In this document: positions 6,401 to 7,524 of the stretch, in pieces
Layout: each line of letters begins with the position of its first letter
How positions within the stretch are numbered: the first letter of the stretch is position 1
Origin: an uncultured Bacteroidales bacterium
GTDB taxonomy: Bacteria; Bacteroidota; Bacteroidia; Bacteroidales; Paludibacteraceae
DNA length: 7,524 nucleotides
NCBI GenBank assembly: GCA_946405045.1
Contig: CAMJFV010000085.1
Coordinates: 1-7,524 of the forward strand
Reading direction: 5' to 3'
Notes under the pieces: model-generated
What the model saw: only the letters and a program-made list of their open reading frames with translations
What the model was told of the DNA's origin: nothing
Database searches by the model: none
Program-made: the position numbers and the translations under genes

Positions 6401-7029
6401 TAACACAAAAGGATAACACAACGGGAGCAGAAAGCGATCCTTCTGTAATCAACGTGGTTGTCTTGCCAAAACCAGTGATAGTGACTAAAGATGTCACAGT
6501 CAAATACGGAGAGAAAGTTGATTTGAATGAATGTTTTGAAATTGCAAACTCATCCGAAGTGGGAACCACTACTCCCACTTATGCGAAAGGCTCAAATATA
6601 GTTGAAAATTCAGGCACATATTCGTTCACAGTGGCTTATCCTGTTGACTATACAAGACCTCAGTACACAGTGGATGATGACCAATGCGTTAGTGAAAACT
6701 CGTATATCTCTGTTGTAATCGAGCAGCAAGACAGCACAGATAAAGGTAGACCTGAGCCAGAACTCCAAATTCCTAACTATTTTTCACCAAATGGAGATGG
6801 CGTGAACGACAAATGGACGATAGAAGCGCTAAAAGACGCCTATCCAAAATCCCAGGTTCAGATCTACAACCAAATTGGTAAACTAATAATAGAATATCTT
6901 GGTAAAGATTTTGATGGTTGGGATGGAACTTACCTTGGACAGCCAATGCCTTCTACAGACTACTGGTATAAAATTTACATCGAAGAAAAGAGAAAATATT
7001 TACTTGGCCACTTTACACTAATTCGATAA
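3421..7029 (+). CDS. Large secreted multi-Ig-like surface protein with T9SS type B sorting domain
   Basis: A 1202-residue exported protein. Residues 1-30 are a signal peptide: basic start, hydrophobic core TIFLFILCIF, cleavage likely after ALA at 28-30. Residues 31-253 are a beta-rich domain I cannot assign. Then come about nine Ig-like units starting near 254, 349, 440, 516, 626, 720, 807, 909 and 1017. Most show an early Cys (FCEN, FCEY, ECDK, YCLN, FCFN, VCEG), a mid-unit Trp (TWYA, NWYN, TWSN, QWIG, VWFA, NWYG) and a YYY-like late strand. They resemble the CHU_C-associated Ig/PKD-like families of Bacteroidota. Residues 1117-1202 are the gliding-motility C-terminal/T9SS type B sorting domain, with FSPNGDGVND at about 1121-1130, VQIYNQIGKLI, GWDGTY and a final GHFTLIR strand. 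The product should cross the outer membrane by T9SS to the surface or medium; an adhesin-like role is inference, as no catalytic motif is seen. It is monocistronic by context and more AT-rich by eye than the upstream operon. Confidence 0.92.
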   Translation: MQKSKSLKKELIRTIFLFILCIFPMGEALALPLISETDFSVAEGTNDYYSVDMINGFGNSIVPQISVESIPLADGTESTRTESDFMDEPHYAITSNPALLDNIRLDNYDWGGLIFSAGKGTNKISEGTKILSYIVSGLKNGGEYEVVVEYCNPLSTTYLNTSGSNSAPHLTGSYHSMIQVGVNNTETSSGKKLVALSSKAGTCLAATIKSPTAEQLEQEDVRPITDNTLTVNVYISDMGDGEALMIRSIQVYAEPEFVPEAEDITIAPFCENDPNRATILDSALATISSTYDITWYADTITPEKGMKPNVAEAAACSVPYVYYFTVTDKETKAVSKYYTFTFTVKETPNEILAEIPSFCEYINGAISSSYDATSASLLPISTKGYDVNWYNSPTISPDNAANTDLSTLAGSTSPYVYYYILSYNGCTNKPTAYDFNIKPLVKQNVIKDNECDKTTLTVLTEPSDAISTWSNGAEDKSLIFTTESDAVGTYSVISKMKGYCESEPKDIISDFYKTPEALEDYSVQYLKAEGKSTDGVFSTDKLIAGVAGKTDVNATIQWIGQMDSSTPPANTNNASDTPANPKADDVNDPNDETHYYFAYQQIAYSATVTCPSKFSTVEVKILGAPEPEVTPVSYCLNDTPDPITSFAATTTGGPTDTKTYSLVWFASEEDYPANPLPAAPTITTDNVGKTSYYVAQWDDANHNNISSLRHVDVTTYGVLQPSVQTPINFCFNENVSQLTADAATSTNEYYVSNGFLWGEVYPTTTAPTPNTVSVGTETYKVRATYTTTTLFCKSEPIEITVTVSKTDAPSPQTIQYTKADAIDGKTFPAINEAKEPWLEESGYTYYYSSMTDDANVAVRDYMEGIIPTPVYNTSLLNGESKELYYYIYRIDNSNSCPSDTVKITVKINDVLSPNVKDVYVCEGNTVPELEAGISIMEGAGKNESEYSLNWYGTEDPRDFDDPTPLNSVSQTTFSTGITSAVAVNNAKTTTQYYVTQKDNTTGAESDPSVINVVVLPKPVIVTKDVTVKYGEKVDLNECFEIANSSEVGTTTPTYAKGSNIVENSGTYSFTVAYPVDYTRPQYTVDDDQCVSENSYISVVIEQQDSTDKGRPEPELQIPNYFSPNGDGVNDKWTIEALKDAYPKSQVQIYNQIGKLIIEYLGKDFDGWDGTYLGQPMPSTDYWYKIYIEEKRKYLLGHFTLIR
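4738..5577 (+). repeat. Three-domain protein block A (Ig-like units 3-5)
   Basis: Encodes residues 440-719 of the surface protein. Marker order within the block: C-SEP at the end of unit 3 (YCESEPKD), V-QY-KA at the start of unit 4 (SVQYLKAEGK), a late TCPS in unit 4, then SYCLNDTPDPI, TYSLVWF and a TSYYVAQ-D strand in unit 5. The same markers recur in the same order in residues 720-1016, so I read this as one copy of a duplicated block. Divergence is too great to see at DNA level. Confidence 0.5.
5883..5914. repeat. 11-bp inverted repeat within the surface-protein gene
   Basis: CATTGATGGCA (5883-5893) and TGCCATCAATG (5904-5914) are perfect reverse complements separated by 10 bases. They could form a strong hairpin in the mRNA inside unit 7. 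No function is evident and it may be chance. Confidence 0.4.
6118..6141 (+). repeat. 12-bp perfect tandem duplication in the surface-protein gene
   Basis: ACCGTGAAGATC occurs twice back to back (6118-6129 and 6130-6141), in frame. It encodes Thr-Val-Lys-Ile twice, from residue 900, in the final strand of Ig-like unit 7. It looks like a recent slippage event that lengthened the strand without breaking the frame. Confidence 0.75.
6557..6580. repeat. 8-bp inverted repeat within the surface-protein gene
   Basis: AAGTGGGA (6557-6564) and TCCCACTT (6573-6580) are perfect reverse complements around an 8-base loop, inside unit 9. This could be a small mRNA hairpin; chance is a fair explanation. Confidence 0.35.
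6769..7026 (+). other. T9SS type B sorting domain (gliding-motility C-terminal domain)
   Basis: Encodes residues 1117-1202 of the surface protein, 86 residues, close to the usual 80-90 for this domain family (TIGR04131/CHU_C). Key residues are NYFSPNGDGVNDKW at the start, a central VQIYNQIG strand, GWDGTY--QPMPSTDYWY and a C-terminal basic/hydrophobic strand ending in Arg. The domain directs the mature protein to the type IX translocon. A Pro/Glu-rich linker (about 1104-1116) precedes it. Confidence 0.9.
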
Positions 7030-7180
7030 ACTGTTAATTCTATATGAAATAATGGATAAGATGTTGTAGTAAAAACCAAAATCACGACAAAAACCGAACG
7101 TAATCGAAAAGATTTATCAACATTATCACCGAAAAAGCGAAAAAACAAAACGAAAATTTAGTAATAAGAAAAAAGATTTG

Positions 7181-7188
7181 TAATTTTG
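7181..7188 (+). promoter_or_regulatory. Putative -7 promoter element for the DUF177 gene
   Basis: TAATTTTG followed by CA matches TAnnTTTG and is the same octamer as the promoter at 58-65. It ends 17 bases before the chosen ATG at 7206, implying a leader of only about 10 bases. No convincing -33 TTTG lies 19 bases upstream. The rest of the A-rich 7030-7196 spacer shows no gene and no clear hairpin terminator for the preceding gene. Confidence 0.55.
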
Positions 7189-7205
7189 CAAACCAAATGA
7201 AAGCC

Positions 7206-7524
7206 ATGGATAGATTTATCATAGACTTGAAGCATCTTGAGAAAGGAGTTTACAACTATCACTTTTCGATGACCGATGAGGATTTCGAAAAGATAGGAGG
7301 CTCGGAGTTTCAAAAAGGAGATGTGGAAGTCGACGTGGAGATGAGGGTTTCATCGGGAGATTCTTTCTCTTTCGACTTTGAGATAGACGGCACGGTGATT
7401 GTTCCTTGCGACAGATGTCTTGAAGATATGGAGCTTGAGATTTCCACAGATGGTCATTTCGACGCCAAGTTTGGCGACGGAGAATCAGATGATGAGTTGG
7501 TGTTCATCTCTGAGATCGACCAGA
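7206..7524 (+). CDS. DUF177/YceD family protein (partial, 3' end outside window)
   Basis: The first 106 residues of a cytoplasmic protein of the DUF177/YceD family, cut by the window end. The family signature is the VPCDRCLEDME segment with a CxxC pair (C68, C71), preceded by alternating beta strands (KGDVEVDVEMRV, FSFDFEIDGTV) and followed by an acidic stretch. YceD-type proteins are linked to 23S rRNA accumulation and 50S ribosome biogenesis, and the gene usually lies just upstream of rpmF (ribosomal protein L32), which would be expected beyond the window. I prefer the ATG at 7206 (MDRFIIDLKHLEKG) because the alternative in-frame ATG at 7197 lies only 8 bases past the -7 element, where transcription should just be starting. 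Either is possible, and the difference is three residues. Confidence 0.85.
   Translation, partial: MDRFIIDLKHLEKGVYNYHFSMTDEDFEKIGGSEFQKGDVEVDVEMRVSSGDSFSFDFEIDGTVIVPCDRCLEDMELEISTDGHFDAKFGDGESDDELVFISEIDQ

Larger units (their letters stand above)
5578..6468 (+). repeat. Three-domain protein block B (Ig-like units 6-8)
   Basis: Encodes residues 720-1016 of the surface protein. It repeats the block A markers in order: FCKSEPIE at the end of unit 6, TIQYTKADA at the start of unit 7, SCPSDT late in unit 7, then VYVCEGNTVPEL, EYSLNWY and a TTQYYVTQ-D strand in unit 8. Unit 7, like its counterpart unit 4, lacks the early Cys that most other units carry, which supports the pairing. Confidence 0.5.

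Noticed and set aside
4180..6768. CRISPR array or recent DNA-level repeats in the Ig-like region
   Set aside because: The repeats are visible only as diverged protein motifs; no regularly spaced identical DNA repeats are present.
1..7524. Mobile element, tRNA or rRNA genes
   Set aside because: No transposase or integrase motifs, terminal repeats, tRNA-like arms or rRNA segments were recognised on either strand.

Overview
The window looks like a chromosomal segment of a Bacteroidales (Bacteroidota) bacterium. Three things point there. Promoter-like TAnnTTTG elements, the Bacteroidota -7 consensus, lie ahead of three of the transcription units. Several gene families are typical of the phylum: a DUF5063 protein next to an RNase D-like exonuclease, an AmgK-like kinase next to a RapZ C-terminal domain, and a protein with a type IX secretion (T9SS) type B sorting domain. 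Shine-Dalgarno sequences are weak or absent. All genes read on the + strand.

Region 1 (about 35-2790) is a compact three-gene operon behind a well-formed promoter. It holds a small acidic DUF5063 protein, then a 586-residue fusion of a DEDDy 3'-5' exonuclease with an AmgK/COG3178-type sugar kinase-like domain, then a stand-alone RapZ C-terminal domain. The third gene starts inside the end of the second (11-base overlap). As I recall, the kinase and RapZ-C domains are usually one polypeptide in Bacteroidota and the exonuclease is a separate protein. Here the fusion boundary has moved, which makes this the most interesting part of the window. A nuclease, an amino-sugar kinase fold and a GlcN6P/RNA-binding-type RapZ domain are transcriptionally, and partly covalently, linked.

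Region 2 (2791-3420) holds a short perfect hairpin, a 113-residue membrane protein of unknown function, and a 205-base gap. The gap contains a promoter-like element followed by dyad-symmetric sequences (a TGTGCACA palindrome twice, and an ACATCAT/ATGATGT dyad) in the presumed leader of the next gene.

Region 3 (3421-7029) is one 1202-residue exported protein. It has a signal peptide, a beta-rich N-terminal domain, about nine Ig-like units marked by an early Cys and a mid-unit Trp, and a C-terminal gliding-motility/T9SS type B sorting domain. By eye, units 3-4-5 and 6-7-8 look like an ancient duplication of a three-domain block. The sorting domain implies that the organism has a type IX secretion system.

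Region 4 (7030-7524) is an A-rich spacer with a TAnnTTTG promoter element, then the 5' part of a DUF177/YceD-family gene that runs off the window. In many bacteria this gene precedes rpmF.
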